Both the position numbers and the translations under genes were made by a program. A stretch of 64,000 bases of DNA from Ampelocalamus luodianensis (lineage: Eukaryota; Streptophyta; Magnoliopsida; Poales; Poaceae): positions 25,296,001 to 25,360,000 of the forward strand of contig CM070633.1 of assembly GCA_036346255.1 (NCBI GenBank). The letters run 5' to 3'. How positions within the stretch are numbered: position 1 is the stretch's first letter; the number at the start of each line of letters is the position of its first letter. The notes under the pieces were generated by a model. The model did not search any database, was not told the origin of the DNA, and was given only the letters and a program-made list of their open reading frames with translations. Shown piece after piece: positions 33,600 to 45,009 of the stretch.

Positions 33600-34133
33600 T
33601 TAAAATTCTTCAAGAAGGGCGGGCTGCTGCTCCTGGAGCATCAAAGCATTGCAATACACCTTCCGACTACGTGCATGGGCAATGACATTGGCCTTGCCCA
33701 GATGGTACTGGATACCCATATCATAATCTTTGATTAATTCCAACCATCTTCTTTGCCTGAGGTTCAGATCTGGCTGGGTGAACAAACACTTCAAGCTCTT
33801 GTGATCCGAATATACTTCACAACGGTTACCGATCAGGTAATGTCGCCAAATCTTAAGTGCATGAACCACTGCAGCTAACTCCAAGTCATGTGTAGGATAG
33901 TTGAGTTCATGAGGCCTCAACTGTCTGGATGCATAGGCCACTACCTTTCCTTCTTGCATAAGAACACAACCGAGTCCCTGACGAGAGGCATCACAAAAGA
34001 TATCGAAGTTCTTGTGGACATGGGGAAGAACAAGAACTGGGGCTGAAGTCAACCGCTCCTTGAGTTCTTGAAAACTCTCATCACAAGTAGAGGACCATAC
34101 AAACTTCTTGTCCTTCTTGAGCAACTTAGTCAT
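33600..34133 (-). pseudogene. RNase H domain, decayed
   Basis: 177 codons: the RT-RNase H connection, then IFCDASRQGLGCVLMQEG (first Asp), DLELAAVVHALKIWRHYL (Glu) and SDHKSLKC (Asp), matching the gypsy RNase H triad. The usual ADALSR near the end is replaced by IAHARSR, a substitution at a normally invariant Asp. It would degrade the RNA strand of the replication hybrid. Confidence 0.9.
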
Positions 34134-35136
34134 CGGCTTCGCGATCTTGGAGAAGTTCTCGATAAAGCGACGGTAGTAACCGCTAAACCAAGAAAACTAC
34201 GCACATCGGTGGCCGACTTGGTGACCTAAGATAGCACATCACTGACCTTGCTAGGATCCACGGCTACGCCTCCCACTGAAAGAACATGGGCCAAGAATGC
34301 CACTTCCTTAAACCAGAATTTGCACTTGCTGAACTTTACATACAGTTGGTGCTCACACAGTTTTCCCAACACAAGCTTTAGATGCTCAGCGTGCTCTTCA
34401 TCACTCTTGGAATAAATAAGAATATCATCAATGAATACCACAATAAACTTATCCAGATACTCCATGCATACTGAGTTCATAAGATTCATGAATAGGGCAG
34501 GTGCATTGGTTAAGCCAAAAGACATGGCGGTGTACTCATACGGACCATAACGAGTATGGCCGTCTTGGAATATCTTCCGACTGATCCTGACTTAATGATA
34601 CCCCAGTCTCAAGTCAATCTTGGAGAATACCCGACTCCGATCAACTGGTCAAAAAGATCGTCGATGCGGGACAAATGATACTTGTTCTTCACCGTCACTT
34701 CATTAAGCGGACGGTAATCAACGCACATGCGCAAGGTCTTGTCCTTCTTCTTCACAAAAATCATTGGACATCCCCAAGGAGATGAGCTAGGATGGATGAA
34801 ACCCTTCTTTTGAAGCTCACCTAGCTGCTTCTTCAGCTCCTCCAACTCATTAGGAGGCATTCTGTATGGTGCCTTCGAAATTGGGGCGGTACCGGGCAGC
34901 AACTCGATGATGAACTCTAGGTCTCGAACTGGAGGCATCCCAGGCAAATCTTCGGGGAAAACATCCACGAAGTCACATATTGTGGGGACATCCTTAATCT
35001 CCAAGGCTGGCTTTGCTTCAAGTGCACAGAGATGTGGCCCTTGTAGCTGCGGTGAAAACCCAACTGTTACTTTGAGGACTTGTGAGGTAGGCGACCTTTC
35101 GGGCTGTCGATTTGCCCCAAGTGTTGGGACAACCAA
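34134..35136 (-). pseudogene. reverse transcriptase, decayed
   Basis: The N-terminal open part (35136-34609) has FPEDLPGMPP, the fingers motif PYRMPPNELEELKKQL, SSSPWGCPMIFVKKKD and MCVDYRPLNE. After a frame break near 34560-34610 the palm follows (34525-34226): MSFGLTNAPALFMNLMN and the catalytic VFIDDIL, then the thumb (FSKCKFW). Two or more breaks separate fingers, palm and thumb. Confidence 0.92.
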
Positions 35137-35220
35137 TCCATGCCAAGAATCACATCCAAACTCGCGGAGGTGGTAGGATGAGATTCACCAAAATCCACTC
35201 CTTCGACTTCAATAGGAACA

Positions 35221-35460
35221 TCACGGCATTCTTGATCGGCTCATTTCCGAACCGGAGGCGAATAAGCAAAAGAACCCCAAAGGAACAAAGTGAAGATCAC
35301 TAGCAACAGCAAAAGATCTTGAAATAAAGGAATGCGAAGCTCCTGGATCGAACAAAACTACAGCAGGGCAAGAATTGACAAAAAGCGTACCCAACACAAT
35401 GTCGGGTGCCTCCTGTGCCTCCTTAGCTGAGATGTGGTTGACCCGGCCACTCCCATACAT
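35221..35460 (-). pseudogene. retropepsin-like protease fragment
   Basis: 79 codons including GRVNHISAKEAQEAPDIVLGT and VVLFDPGASHSFIS. The catalytic DSGA motif reads DPGA here, so it is probably inactive. The neighbouring region up to 35511 contains what may be a broken zinc-knuckle tail of gag (CKV and GMEAVI remnants, low confidence). Confidence 0.85.
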
Positions 35461-36404
35461 GTGTCTTCGGATAACCTTGCAGTGAGCGGATGACCGCTTC
35501 CATGCCGCGTCTGTAACAACCCAATTTTCAAATTTGTTGAGAATTAAAATTTATTTATTTTTGTGGAATTTTCTGGAATTTTTAAAAGCTTTTTACAATT
35601 ATTTTAAAGTCAAAACAAATTTATTTGAAAAATTAAAAGCCAACTTTAAGTTCAAAATAATTTCATAAAGTCCAAAATAAATAAGGGAATTTCTGTGAAC
35701 TTTTCCATAATTTTTGGAATTATTTTGCTATTTTCTAAAGCTTATTTGAATTATCAGAATTAAAACAAATAGAAAATCAAAAGAAAACCTAAATCTAGCC
35801 TTGGGCCGAAACCCAAATCCTAGCCCAAAATTCTTCTTCTGCGCGTGGCCCGAGCCGGCCCAACCCGCACCACCTCTTCCTCTCAGCGGTGGGCCATTTG
35901 TCGGTCTCTCCTCTCACTCCACGCACTTTGGGCGAACCCTCGGCCGTTGGATCGAGAATCAGCAGTCGACTTTGTGAAACTCTCGAATGACTGAAAACTC
36001 CCAATGCATGTGAAGTGTCAAATCCAAAATGAACGCCCCAGATTCTCTAACCTTCATAACTCCATTTAGCCCATTCGTGTGAACCATTCGATTTTGATCG
36101 AGCGACCAAAACCACCGCACCTCTTTTCTTTCCTTTTTCTTTTATTTTCATCTCGTGGCGTGTGGGCCGCATCACCTTCTTCCTCCCGCCTTCTTCTCCG
36201 TGTCGCCTCGCGCAACCGCCATTGACGCTCTCAACTAGCCCGCCAGGCGCCCCGCGCCGCGTCTTAGGTGCACATGCGCGCGAGACTCGCGCCTACCTCG
36301 CCGGCGCCGCCCTCTCCCCCTTCTCGCTACTGGTTGCCCACAACTCCCACAGCGCCGCCGCGCACCCCCACCTCCTCCACGCCGCCTCGGAGCCTCCCAG
36401 CGCC

Positions 36405-36412
36405 TATAAAAG
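36405..36412 (+). promoter_or_regulatory. TATA box of Tekay-like 5' LTR
   Basis: CGCCTATAAAAGG at LTR offset about 893. The solo LTR has CACCTATAAGTAG at the corresponding offset 850, and LTR 54439 has AGCTATAAAAGG at 1165. Confidence 0.8.
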
Positions 36413-37357
36413 GTAGCCATGGACGCCCCTCTTCACACCGATCCTGACGCCATCACTCACTTCCACTCTCTCGCACCTGTCTCGTCGTAATCGAAGATTC
36501 ATCGCCGGCGACCAATCCTCGGTTCTTCTCCAATTCTGGTGCCTCCGTTGGCGCTTCGTCCTCGCCTCCGCCACCGTCGGCATCGCCCCATCACCACGAA
36601 CCCGGCGCGCACCTTCTCGTCGCTGGTAGACCATCGGAGCTGCCACTTCACCTACGACCGCACTTCGTCGCCGCATAACCCGGCCGTCGACGACCAAAAC
36701 GTCACGCTCGCCGCTGTTTTGATAAGCACTGACTTCGGTGAGTCACCGCGGTTCTTTTGGTATCACCGTGAGGCTCACCGTGGAAGCGAGCGCCAGCGAA
36801 CTCAACGCGCGCTCTGCTGGGTTCTGGTGGCGTGGATAGCCACGTCGCAGCCACGTGTGTGCCACGTCCCCGCCACCTAAGCCGTCGGTCCTAGTCAGTG
36901 CCCACGTGTGCGCCAGCATGGCATGCCGCACCACCGTACCCCCCTGTGCACTGTGTTGTGAGCCGAGCCCACCGTGGTCTTTTGACCGCCCGTAGACTTG
37001 GTCTTTCACCAAGGGGCCCACATGTCAGTGACTCCAGATTTTCCTTTACAAAAAGAATTCGGCCGAAAATTCAATTTCTGTGAGCTGACATCACCCTTGC
37101 GCAATAAAAGGATTTTCCTTTAGAAAAATAAATCAAGAAAATCTAAGAAATTCATAATTTAGATTTTCAACAGATTTAAACTTCAAAAATTCATATCTTT
37201 TGCATCTGAACTCCAAATTGGGTGTTTCAAGTTGCACAATTTGTATAAAATTATAATCTAGCTAAATAAACCAAAATATTTCAATTTAGAGTTAATTTGA
37301 GTTGTCTTTTTGAATTTATTTGAATTTGAGTTGATTTTGTCGTATCTTCGCTTATAG

Positions 37358-37418
37358 ACTTTGATGACTCCGGAGAGTTTGAACATCAGAGGACCTAGAT
37401 TTTAGGACATCAACGAAG
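37358..37418 (+). other. chromovirus-LTR micro-exon candidate (Tekay-like 5' LTR)
   Basis: 61 nt between CGCTTATAG and GAAG|GCAAGTTA. Acidic start (DFDDSGEFE) in the same phase; one extra base and a stop later on. Confidence 0.5.
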
Positions 37419-38593
37419 GCAAGTTATACCATTGATCATGTTGATCGCATTACTTTAAATTTATTTTTAGTTTTTAAATTATTTAATTCATACATATATT
37501 TATACAATTATTTCAATACCCTGTTTTATACATAGTTATTCTAATATTCATTGTATGGCCAATTTGATTATTGTACATGAATACCTTGTCACCATTAGAT
37601 AAAATGATACTAAAATTAGTCATATGTTTAGCCATGCCTAGATAACGTACATGAATTTGGGAAGGTTTAGCCACATCTTTTATAAACTTGATTTAAATTT
37701 GATGCTGTGGTATTGTTTTACCACAAAGGTTTATAAAGAGGTTTTACTCTAAATAAAATCAAAATGGGTTTGGACTTGGCGTAATTGGTTGAATGGTGGG
37801 TGCAAGTTTATGCGGGTTTAATCAGTTAAGATTAAGGCCCGGGGTTTGTTGAAAAACGCCCAAGTCAGTAAGGACCGATCTTTGAGTCACTTTTGCTATG
37901 CCTTATCGTACCACCACATGTCCTGTATGGGCAGGATTTGGCTAAGTAATTTGTAATGTTTTAGTGTATTTGTGCTATGTTGATTGTGTGGGTGTCGGGT
38001 AGACATTTATTCCCACTTGGCGCAAAAGGGGGCTTCCGGAGGACGATTAGTCCAAAGGGGTGAAACCATAGCGGGCATCAATACATTAAGACAGAACATT
38101 GTAAAGGCCTCATGATAACTGCTCAGTCGCACGCCTACGGAAGTGTGTTGTTGCCGACATAATGAGCATGTCATCTCGTGTGGGTAAAGCTATACAAACT
38201 CTGCAGAGTAGAAAACTATTCCAACAGCCGTGTCTGCGGTCATGGACATGCTAGCAAGGCCACTTGAAGTTAGACTTGTTTTTGGTTTTAAAATGTTTTA
38301 TCAAATGGTTTGAGGATGGTTAATCCTTGCGTAATATTGGGCGGTCAGCCATGTGATAGGAAGGTATCCTTCACCTGTTTATTTGGAGGTTATCCATACC
38401 ATAATATTGTCATTTTAAAATTCTGACTTAGATATATTATAAAAATGGCCTTGGAAACTAATATGAGTATTTAAACTGAAAATGCTATTTATGCAAAATA
38501 ACCCCTGCGTTATCCACTTGTTTACCTTATGCATGCATTTTCATTCCATATTGGGTGTAGTTTGCGAGCACGGTAGTAGTGCTCACTCTTGCT

Positions 38594-38610
38594 GAATAAC
38601 TTTTATTCAG
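38594..38610 (+). promoter_or_regulatory. hairpin fused to 3' splice-like site (Tekay-like LTR)
   Basis: GAATAACTTTTATTC directly followed by AG|GAG. Confidence 0.52.
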
Positions 38611-38897
38611 GAGAAGATTTCTTCCCCGACGGTGAGGACCAGGACGTTTAGGCCTTCGACTCCAGACGATTGCCTATGGCGAATCGTGTGGCTCACATTT
38701 ATTATTATGCTTCCGCAATGTTATTTGTTATGTGCTTATCAGACTCAGTTGTATTAAACATTTGATCATTTAATGTTATTTAAGTTTCCATGATATGATT
38801 GTGATATCAATTTTATGAGACTGTGTACACTGAAAATCCTGGACTGGTGTATGAACACAGAGAATTCGGGATCCTTCGTTCCTGGGTTCGACAAATG

Positions 38898-38909
38898 TGG
38901 TATCAGAGC
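38898..38909 (+). other. primer binding site, Met type
   Basis: TGGTATCAGAGC, followed by CATATCGACTATAGGTCGTGG. Confidence 0.93.
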
Positions 38910-39059
38910 CATATCGACTATAGGTCGTGGCCTTAGGTAGAAATGGCAAAACCATTAAGGACTATTTTCAAAAATTTAAAAGTATTTACACATCTTCAGT
39001 CTTACTCATCCTTTTCTCTATTAAAGATTTCTAAACTCTTGTCTTTTCCAAATTTGTAG

Positions 39060-39625
39060 ATGGTAGAGACCCACCCGCATCTCATGGATTCTTTCTTTGG
39101 AGAATGGCGGACATATAGTGGAAAATGATGCGAGCATTTGACCTCAAGAAGAGACCCACGTATCAAGGCAATAAGTATATGGTGGGACAACGAAGTCTTT
39201 GGAGGGTGGAGGTTATCCTCTACTCTGTCGGCACACGATCGGTGTTCCACATCTTGATGCCCAATGCGTTGGGACACCTTCTATAGCGGCATTCAAGGCA
39301 GCGATGGGAGGCGTCGCGGACTCGATACACCTATGACCATCGCCTCCAAGACACGGATTCCACTACTACCTATGCATCCCCACCCGACTAGGCAGTGCTT
39401 TCTGCTCAGCCGGTAATGAGGATTCCCAAGAGGTTACCCATCAGGTAGAGTTAGCCAAGGCGATGGACTACGCCTATGGCAACACCCTGGATGAGTTGTA
39501 TCTCGTTCAGGGGAGATTGGAAGCCACGGAGGAGAAAAGAAGGCGGTGAAGCGAGCGGCTCTCTACAAGGCGGGCCAAGCCAGTACTAGCAACTCCCCAG
39601 ATTACACCCCATCCACCCCATAGAT
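39060..39625 (+). pseudogene. extra 5' ORF upstream of gag, decayed
   Basis: ATG at 39060 opens a frame with GEWRTYSGK. After a frameshift comes MMRAFDLKKRPTYQGNKYM, then a Trp-Arg-Val-Glu stretch. Later segments (about 39446-39545) look helical and charged (AKAMDYAYGNTLDELYLVQG), suggesting a coiled coil. Many grass gypsy elements carry an additional 5' ORF with this kind of layout (a WR/Y-rich head, then a coiled coil); function unknown. It ends near 39625, well before gag. I recognise the type only loosely, so the identity is inference. Confidence 0.55.
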
Positions 39626-39819
39626 CCTTTTCCCATAGTTTCGTTTTTAGTTGCGAATTATGAGCTACTAACCCTTTGTGGTAGCCATAATCAATTGAAT
39701 AAAATAAAGAACTACTTTGAAAAGAAAAATTTGTTCTTGTGTTTGTGTGCTTTTTGGGCTATTATGAATTTGTCCCCCTTAGCACTATCTTTTCTCCTCT
39801 TTTCTAAGTCTTTGGAAAA

Positions 39820-40803
39820 TTCAGCAGATGGTGACCACCACTTTGAAGAGCGGTGCCCAAGGCCAAGGCAGCGAGAACACAGACTATCGGGAGCACCCTA
39901 CCAGCGACCTCCCCACGCGTGAGGGCACGACTAGCGACAAATGATGGCCAACTAGACTCATCGGATCGACTTTGGCGATCGCTTCGCAGCAACTCGAGCG
40001 TGCGGCCCACGATGGCGGTGCCCGCAACCACGCAACAACTCAACCTCCTCAAAGGGTGACGATGTCAGAATTTATGCACATGCGTCCCCCGACCTTTTCA
40101 GCGACAGGCCAATGGATCTTGACGATTGGCTCTGTGCAATCGATAAGTGGATATCGCCCGGTGCACTAATCGTGAGAGGTCCTATTTTCCTCTCACCCGA
40201 CTTAATAGACCCGACTTGAGTGGTGGGACAACTATTGTATCTCCCATGCCAATGCTCAAGCCATCCCATGGGATGAGTTTGTGAAACCTTTCGCCATGCT
40301 CACATCCCGCTAGGATGATGACCCTAAAGAAGAAAGAGTTCCATGCGCTCTGTCAGGGCAGTCGCTCGGTGATCAAATATCTACAGTTCAACGGTGGCTC
40401 ATAGCGCTCCGTAAGCGTAGCTAGAGGCGAGGATCGACGGGAAAGGTTCTGGAGGGGCGAATGATGACATCTCCGTTCAGCGATCTCCCGAACTTCGATT
40501 TGGCGGTTGGTGGACAAGGCAATCCACCGGAGGCCAAGCATCGGGAGATGCAAAACGCATAGCGGAGGATGGCGCTCGGAGGTTCAATGCGGAGGCCTTC
40601 CCAAGCCTCGATTCACCCAACGCGACCACGCGGTGTGGGAAATTCGAGTCCTCCGTCCGAGTCCCAATGCGAATCAACACCCCAACACCTCCAACTTTCG
40701 CAACACTTCATCGGAGGGCAATTCTAGCGAAGAACCGCTCCCTCGACCATAGGGTGACATGTTTCCATTGCAGCGAAGCAGGGCACTCGCGCTAACGAAT
40801 GCC
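39820..40803 (+). pseudogene. gag, decayed
   Basis: The capsid start reads MRPPTFSATGQ near 40082, then in a shifted frame a MDLDDWLCAIDKW-like stretch (the usual PMDADDWL block) and a WW-type block near 40217. The region near 40505-40560 matches the usual 'DKAIRxEAKHREMQNAKR' capsid tail in meaning, with breaks. A CCHC knuckle begins CFHCSEAGHS at 40760, but the last Cys (in NECPKK, near 40797) is out of frame by one base after a TAA. At least eight breaks. Structural protein that packages RNA in virus-like particles. Confidence 0.8.
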
Positions 40804-41212
40804 CAAAAAGCGTGAGCGGCACACGGCAAGTCGGCACGGGAGACCCGGTACTGGCGGCACTTCAAAGCCGACGGCTCAGTTTACCAAGGGACATGTGAAC
40901 CACGTCACAGCTGAAGAAGCCCAGGCAGCACCGGACATCGTTCTTGTTATGTTTCTCGTTAACTCGATACCAGCATCAGTTTTGTTTGATTCCGGAGCTT
41001 CACATTCATTTGTATCAAATAATTTTGTGGGCAAAAATGGGCTACCTATATCCTCCTTTGCCAATCCTATGATAATCCATTCCCCGGGGTCGGAAATGAG
41101 AACTAGTTCCCGATGCCCAAACCTCACCCTTGAAATATCCGGAGTGTCTTTCCTGGCAGACTTGATGGTTTTGCATTCCCAAGGTTTGGATGTAATTCTT
41201 GGAATGGACTAG
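40799..41212 (+). pseudogene. protease (retropepsin-like)
   Basis: 137 open codons running on from the zinc knuckle: KGHVNHVTAEEAQAAPDIVL, then SVLFDSGASHSFVS with the intact catalytic DSGA, then a second strand ending VILGMD. The frame stops directly after GMD with TAG (41210-41212), where a Trp codon is expected (GMDWL), so TGG to TAG is likely. The domain itself looks complete, but it lacks its context. Confidence 0.88.
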
Positions 41213-41666
41213 CTAGCCAAGAACCATGGACAAATAGACGGTGCCAATAGGTTTATCACCCTCACCAATGAACAAGGAATTTCAGTCGAATTCAAGCCCA
41301 AGACTTGTACCGGACGAAGTTCCATCCTCACCAGCTTGAAAGAAGTAAAGCTTGAAAACATACCTGTAGTGCGAGAATACCCCGATGTCTTCCCTGATGA
41401 TCTACCTGGCATACCACCGGATAGGGACATAATGTTCTTAATTGACTTAGTCCTCGGGACAGCCCCAATCTCGAAGCGACCCTACAGAATGCCGGCTAAT
41501 GAGTTAGCAGAGCTGAAGAAACAAATTGAAGAATTGCAGAACAAAGGATATATCCGACCCAGCTCATCACCTTGGGGAGCACCAGTACAATTCGTCAAAA
41601 GGAAGGACAATAGTATGAGAATGTGTGTGGATTACAGATCGCTCAATGAGCACCAGTATCCGTTAC
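41213..41666 (+). pseudogene. reverse transcriptase, N-terminal half
   Basis: After the TAG the same pol continues: VREYPDVFPDDLPGIPPDRD, PYRMPANELAELKKQIEEL, SSSPWGAPVQFVKRKD and MCVDYRSLNE, up to the fingers-palm join. It is cut at 41666 by the solo LTR and resumes at 45010. The bases between SLNE and the insertion are shortened relative to the related minus copy, so small deletions preceded or followed the insertion. Confidence 0.9.
41662..41666. repeat. target site duplication GTTAC (left of solo LTR)
   Basis: GTTAC against ATTAC at 45010-45014: one mismatch in five. Joining the flanks restores the YPLP-type coding context. Confidence 0.75.
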
Positions 41667-42516
41667 TGTAAAATTTATTTGAAGTTCTTGAAGTTTCAGT
41701 TGGTTTGATCTGAAAAATAAAATTTTAAATAATTTCTAGAATTTTCTGAGTTTTTAAAAGCTTTTTCCTAAGTATTTCAAAGCCAAAATAATTTATTTGC
41801 AAAATTAAAAGCCAATCATAAGTTGGAACTGTTTTATTTAAATCCAAAATAACTCTGGAATTTTTTGTGAATTTTCTCAGAATTTTTGGATTTAATTTGC
41901 TATTTTATAAAGCCTAAATGAATTACTAGAATTATGTTAATTGAAAAATGAATTTGAAAATCCCAAATCGCTTTTGGGCCAAAACCTTGGTCCGGCCCAT
42001 CCCCTTTCTCCTGCGCCCCAGCCCACTCCGGCCCGTTCGGCCCAGCCGCTCCACCCTCTCCCTCTCTCCATCCACCGCGTTGGATCGGCATCAACGGCGG
42101 CTCTCGCCGCGTTTTCAACTTGAGCATTTCAATTTTGGATTGAGATCCAACGATCGGATCTCGTGTGGCGTTCGGACGGCGAATGTCTCCATCGGTTTTG
42201 GCCGTTGGATCACGAATCAACGGCATCCACCCCATGCCACCCACCGCAGCTCGGCCTCCGATGCAAATCAAGCGGTCTCCACGACTTCTTCCTCCCGTAT
42301 CTTCCTCCTCGGCGCGGACACTCGCCGCCATGGCGCAGCGCCAAGCTCCATCTCCGTAGTGATTCTGCCTTCATTCCCTCGCGGACACGCGCATTCACTT
42401 CCCAATCGCGCCTCGCCCGTTTACGGCATTTCCTCCATCTCGGCCCTTATTAACCTAATCTCCGGTGGCGACCCCGCGCGACCTTCTTGCGCCTTACGCC
42501 ATCTCGAGCGCGCACC

Positions 42517-42524
42517 TATAAGTA
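42517..42524 (+). promoter_or_regulatory. TATA box of solo LTR
   Basis: TATAAGTA at offset 850, equivalent to the TATA at 36405. Confidence 0.65.
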
Positions 42525-43449
42525 GCACTCGGCATCACCTCCTCGCGTCATCCCAGCGCGCCACCCACTTCTTCCCTCTCGCTCGGTGCGCGCGCTATTC
42601 GAGTTCTAGGGTTTTGGCGCCATCGGCAAAACCTCAATTTGCTTGCCGCCATTGTCGGCGTCCTATCCGTGGAATACTTGCGGCATCCTCGTAGCAAGGG
42701 CTACCTCGGCGACCTTCGGCTCGGGCGCGGCTGGAACCCGTTGTGCGTCGGCGCGAACCGCCGCCGCGGTCAACCGAGCAACCTCGTGCCCAATCTGGTA
42801 CCAACATGTTCGCATTAGTCTCCTCTATCCAATGCGATGACCCACGCTCGGCGGCGAGCCCTCAAGCGCCGTTGTGCGTGCGCCACCGTGGGTGCGGCCG
42901 TTAAGCGGCGTGGCGGCCACGTAAGCGCCGATCGCGACCATGTTTACGCCGTGAGCACCACATCACCCTCTCACTAACACGACTACTTTGCGTGTCACGG
43001 CCACGTGGCCTTACTGCTGTCTGCGTGGCCCCTGCGTCGGCGTGTGCGCCCGACGCACCCGTTCACTATTGCTATAAGCGAGTCCATCGCGGACCTTTGG
43101 CCGCCGTGGACCAAGTCCATTGACCTTGGGCCCCTGTCATAAGTAGCTTTTCCTTTTAAAAATAATTCGGTAGGAAATTGAAAATCACGAGTGGCGTCAT
43201 CCGATGCAATATATCGATTTTCCTTCACAAAAATAATTCCAAAAATCCGGGAAAATCCTTTTTACGATTTTCTTTAGGGTTTAATCTTCCAAAGCCCATA
43301 TCTTTTGCATCCAAACTCCGATTGTGCCATTCAAATTTCTAAATTTGTATAAATTCAAGATCTAGCAATCTAAACCAAAATTATTTAATTTGGAGTTCAT
43401 TTGAATTGTTATTTGAATTTTGTTTGAATTTGGCTTATTTCGCATATAG

Positions 43450-43512
43450 ATTTCGACGACTTCGGACGACCGGATTTCGACATCGCTTGAGAGCAACGAG
43501 TAATCAAGCAAG
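43450..43512 (+). other. chromovirus-LTR micro-exon candidate (solo LTR)
   Basis: 63 nt between CGCATATAG and CAAG|GCAAGTTA. Begins FDDFGRPDFD in the same phase, with one TGA. Confidence 0.5.
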
Positions 43513-45009
43513 GCAAGTTATACCCTTGATCTTATCGATCCCATTATTTCAAATTATTTATATTCTATTTTAAATTATTACTGCATGCTTATTTATATCA
43601 GTAATTTAAATTCCTGCTTTAAATATATAGTTATGCCTAAACTCCTTTGTATGGCCAATTTTGATAATTGAAGCAAACATATTGTCACCATAGGTAAAAC
43701 CTGGTTGATATGATAGTATGAACTAGAATATTTTGAGAAAAATCAGGCTTAGCCATGCTTATAGACCAAACATGTTTATTTTGGGGAATTTCAGCCAGAA
43801 ATCAATTGTTGTTTAAATTGTATCCATGGCATCGTTATGTTATGGAAGTTTATGCCTTTGAAAAATGAAATAAATGGAAATGGTTTGGACTTGGGCATAA
43901 TGGATGTTCGGTGGGTGCAAGTTTATGCACGGACTCAATCGGGTATGGTTGAGGCCCATGGGTTTTGTTGAAAAGTTGCCCAAGTCAGTTAAGGACCGGT
44001 CTTCGAGTGTATGATGTTAAGCCATACCGTACCACCACATGTCCTCGGTGTGGGAGTAGGACACAGCTAAGTGTCTGCAATGTTCCACAGTGGTCGTTCC
44101 CTACGAGATGCAATGGGTAGTCATGTTACGACTTATGTTAGTCCCACCTAGCGCAGAGGGCCCAAACCGGAGGTCTTTATTCCAAAGGGGTGGCGAAACC
44201 TTAGTGGCGGTAACTACGGTGGAATGGCGCTTTGTAAAGGCCTTGATCGTGCTCTAGGCTGCTTACCAAAGGTAGTGAGCGGTGGCATAGATATATCGGA
44301 CAAACTAGAGAAGTCTTGTTGTGTGGGTAAAGTGTACAACCTCTGCAGTGTAAAACTATTCGAATAGCCGTGTCGCGGTCATGGACATGCTAAGCGAGCT
44401 GCTCAAAGTTAGACTTTGGTTTTGTTTGAAAAGACTTCTTCAAAACTAGTTTATCGGATGGGATTTGGGCGAGGAGCCATGTGATAGGAGGTATCCTTCA
44501 CCATTCATGTGTGAATGTTATCTGTCTATAAAAGTGAGAATTTATAAAATGATTTGTAGTTATAGAATAACTGCTTTGGAACTTAGTACAAGTATTTAAA
44601 GAAAATACTGCTTTATGCAAATCAACCATTAAGCCATCCTTTGTTACATCCATATATGCATGTCATTCTGTTATTTGATGGGTGTAACTTGCGAGCACGG
44701 AAGTTGTGCTCATACTTGCTTTATGCAAACAAAATTTCAAAGGAAGAGGACTTTACTACCGATGTGGATCTCGAAGACTAGGCGCTACGATCGATTGCAC
44801 ATGGCGGTGCATTTGGACTCCACTACTACTTCTTCGTCTTCATTGTGTTTATTTTAATGTTGGCTGTAAGACTCCTTTGTAATAAACTCATTGATTATTA
44901 ATAAAGTTGTGATATGAATTTGTTACCATATTTGTTTCTTGTGTGAACTAGCGATCATGGGATTAATTGAAATGCACAAAGGATGCAGGATGTTAATCCG
45001 GGTTACGCG

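Larger units (their letters stand above)
32125..35511 (-). pseudogene. decayed chromovirus gag-pol, 3' part (PR-RT-RH-INT-CHD)
   Basis: Reading right to left on the minus strand the order is protease, RT, RNase H, integrase, chromodomain, then PPT: the Ty3/gypsy chromovirus order. It is split into at least seven frames by frameshifts and stops. Gag is missing because the Tekay-like LTR at 35512 interrupts the element just before protease. The PBS and 5' LTR are not in the window. It is a dead copy. Its integrase and chromodomain are close to, but distinct from, those of the plus-strand element at 38894-47588, so two chromovirus lineages are present. Confidence 0.9.
35512..38893 (+). repeat. 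5' LTR of Del/Tekay-like chromovirus
   Basis: 3382 bp from TGTAACAACCC to GGGTTCGACA, with PBS TGGTATCAGAGCC five bases after the end. The solo LTR at 41667-45009 (3343 bp) independently confirms family length and termini. Contents: AT-rich start, TATAAAAG at 36405, GC-rich leader, possible donor CG|GTGAGT at 36738, micro-exon candidate 37358-37418, CTATTC-type block 38178-38250, hairpin 38594-38608 and acceptor AG 38609-38610. It interrupts the minus-strand pol; left flank GCGTC, right duplication lost. Confidence 0.93.
41667..45009 (+). repeat. solo LTR of the Tekay-like family inside RT
   Basis: 3343 bp from TGTAAAATTT to GGGTTACGCG, aligning end to end with 35512-38893 but much more diverged. 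No internal region is present and it is flanked by near-identical 5-bp repeats, so it is a solo LTR made by recombination between the two LTRs of an inserted element. TATAAGTA at 42517, micro-exon candidate 43450-43512, CTATTCGAATAG block 44321-44389; the hairpin before the acceptor is lost. Confidence 0.87.

Noticed and set aside
36162..37083. Overlapping open frames on both strands in the Tekay-like LTR leader
   Set aside because: GC-rich low-stop sequence; frames are not preserved in the solo LTR.
41948..42694. 248-codon plus-strand frame in the solo LTR
   Set aside because: Spans U3 and the TATA region, is Pro/Ser/Arg-rich in a GC-rich stretch, and has no equivalent in the sister LTR 35512-38893.
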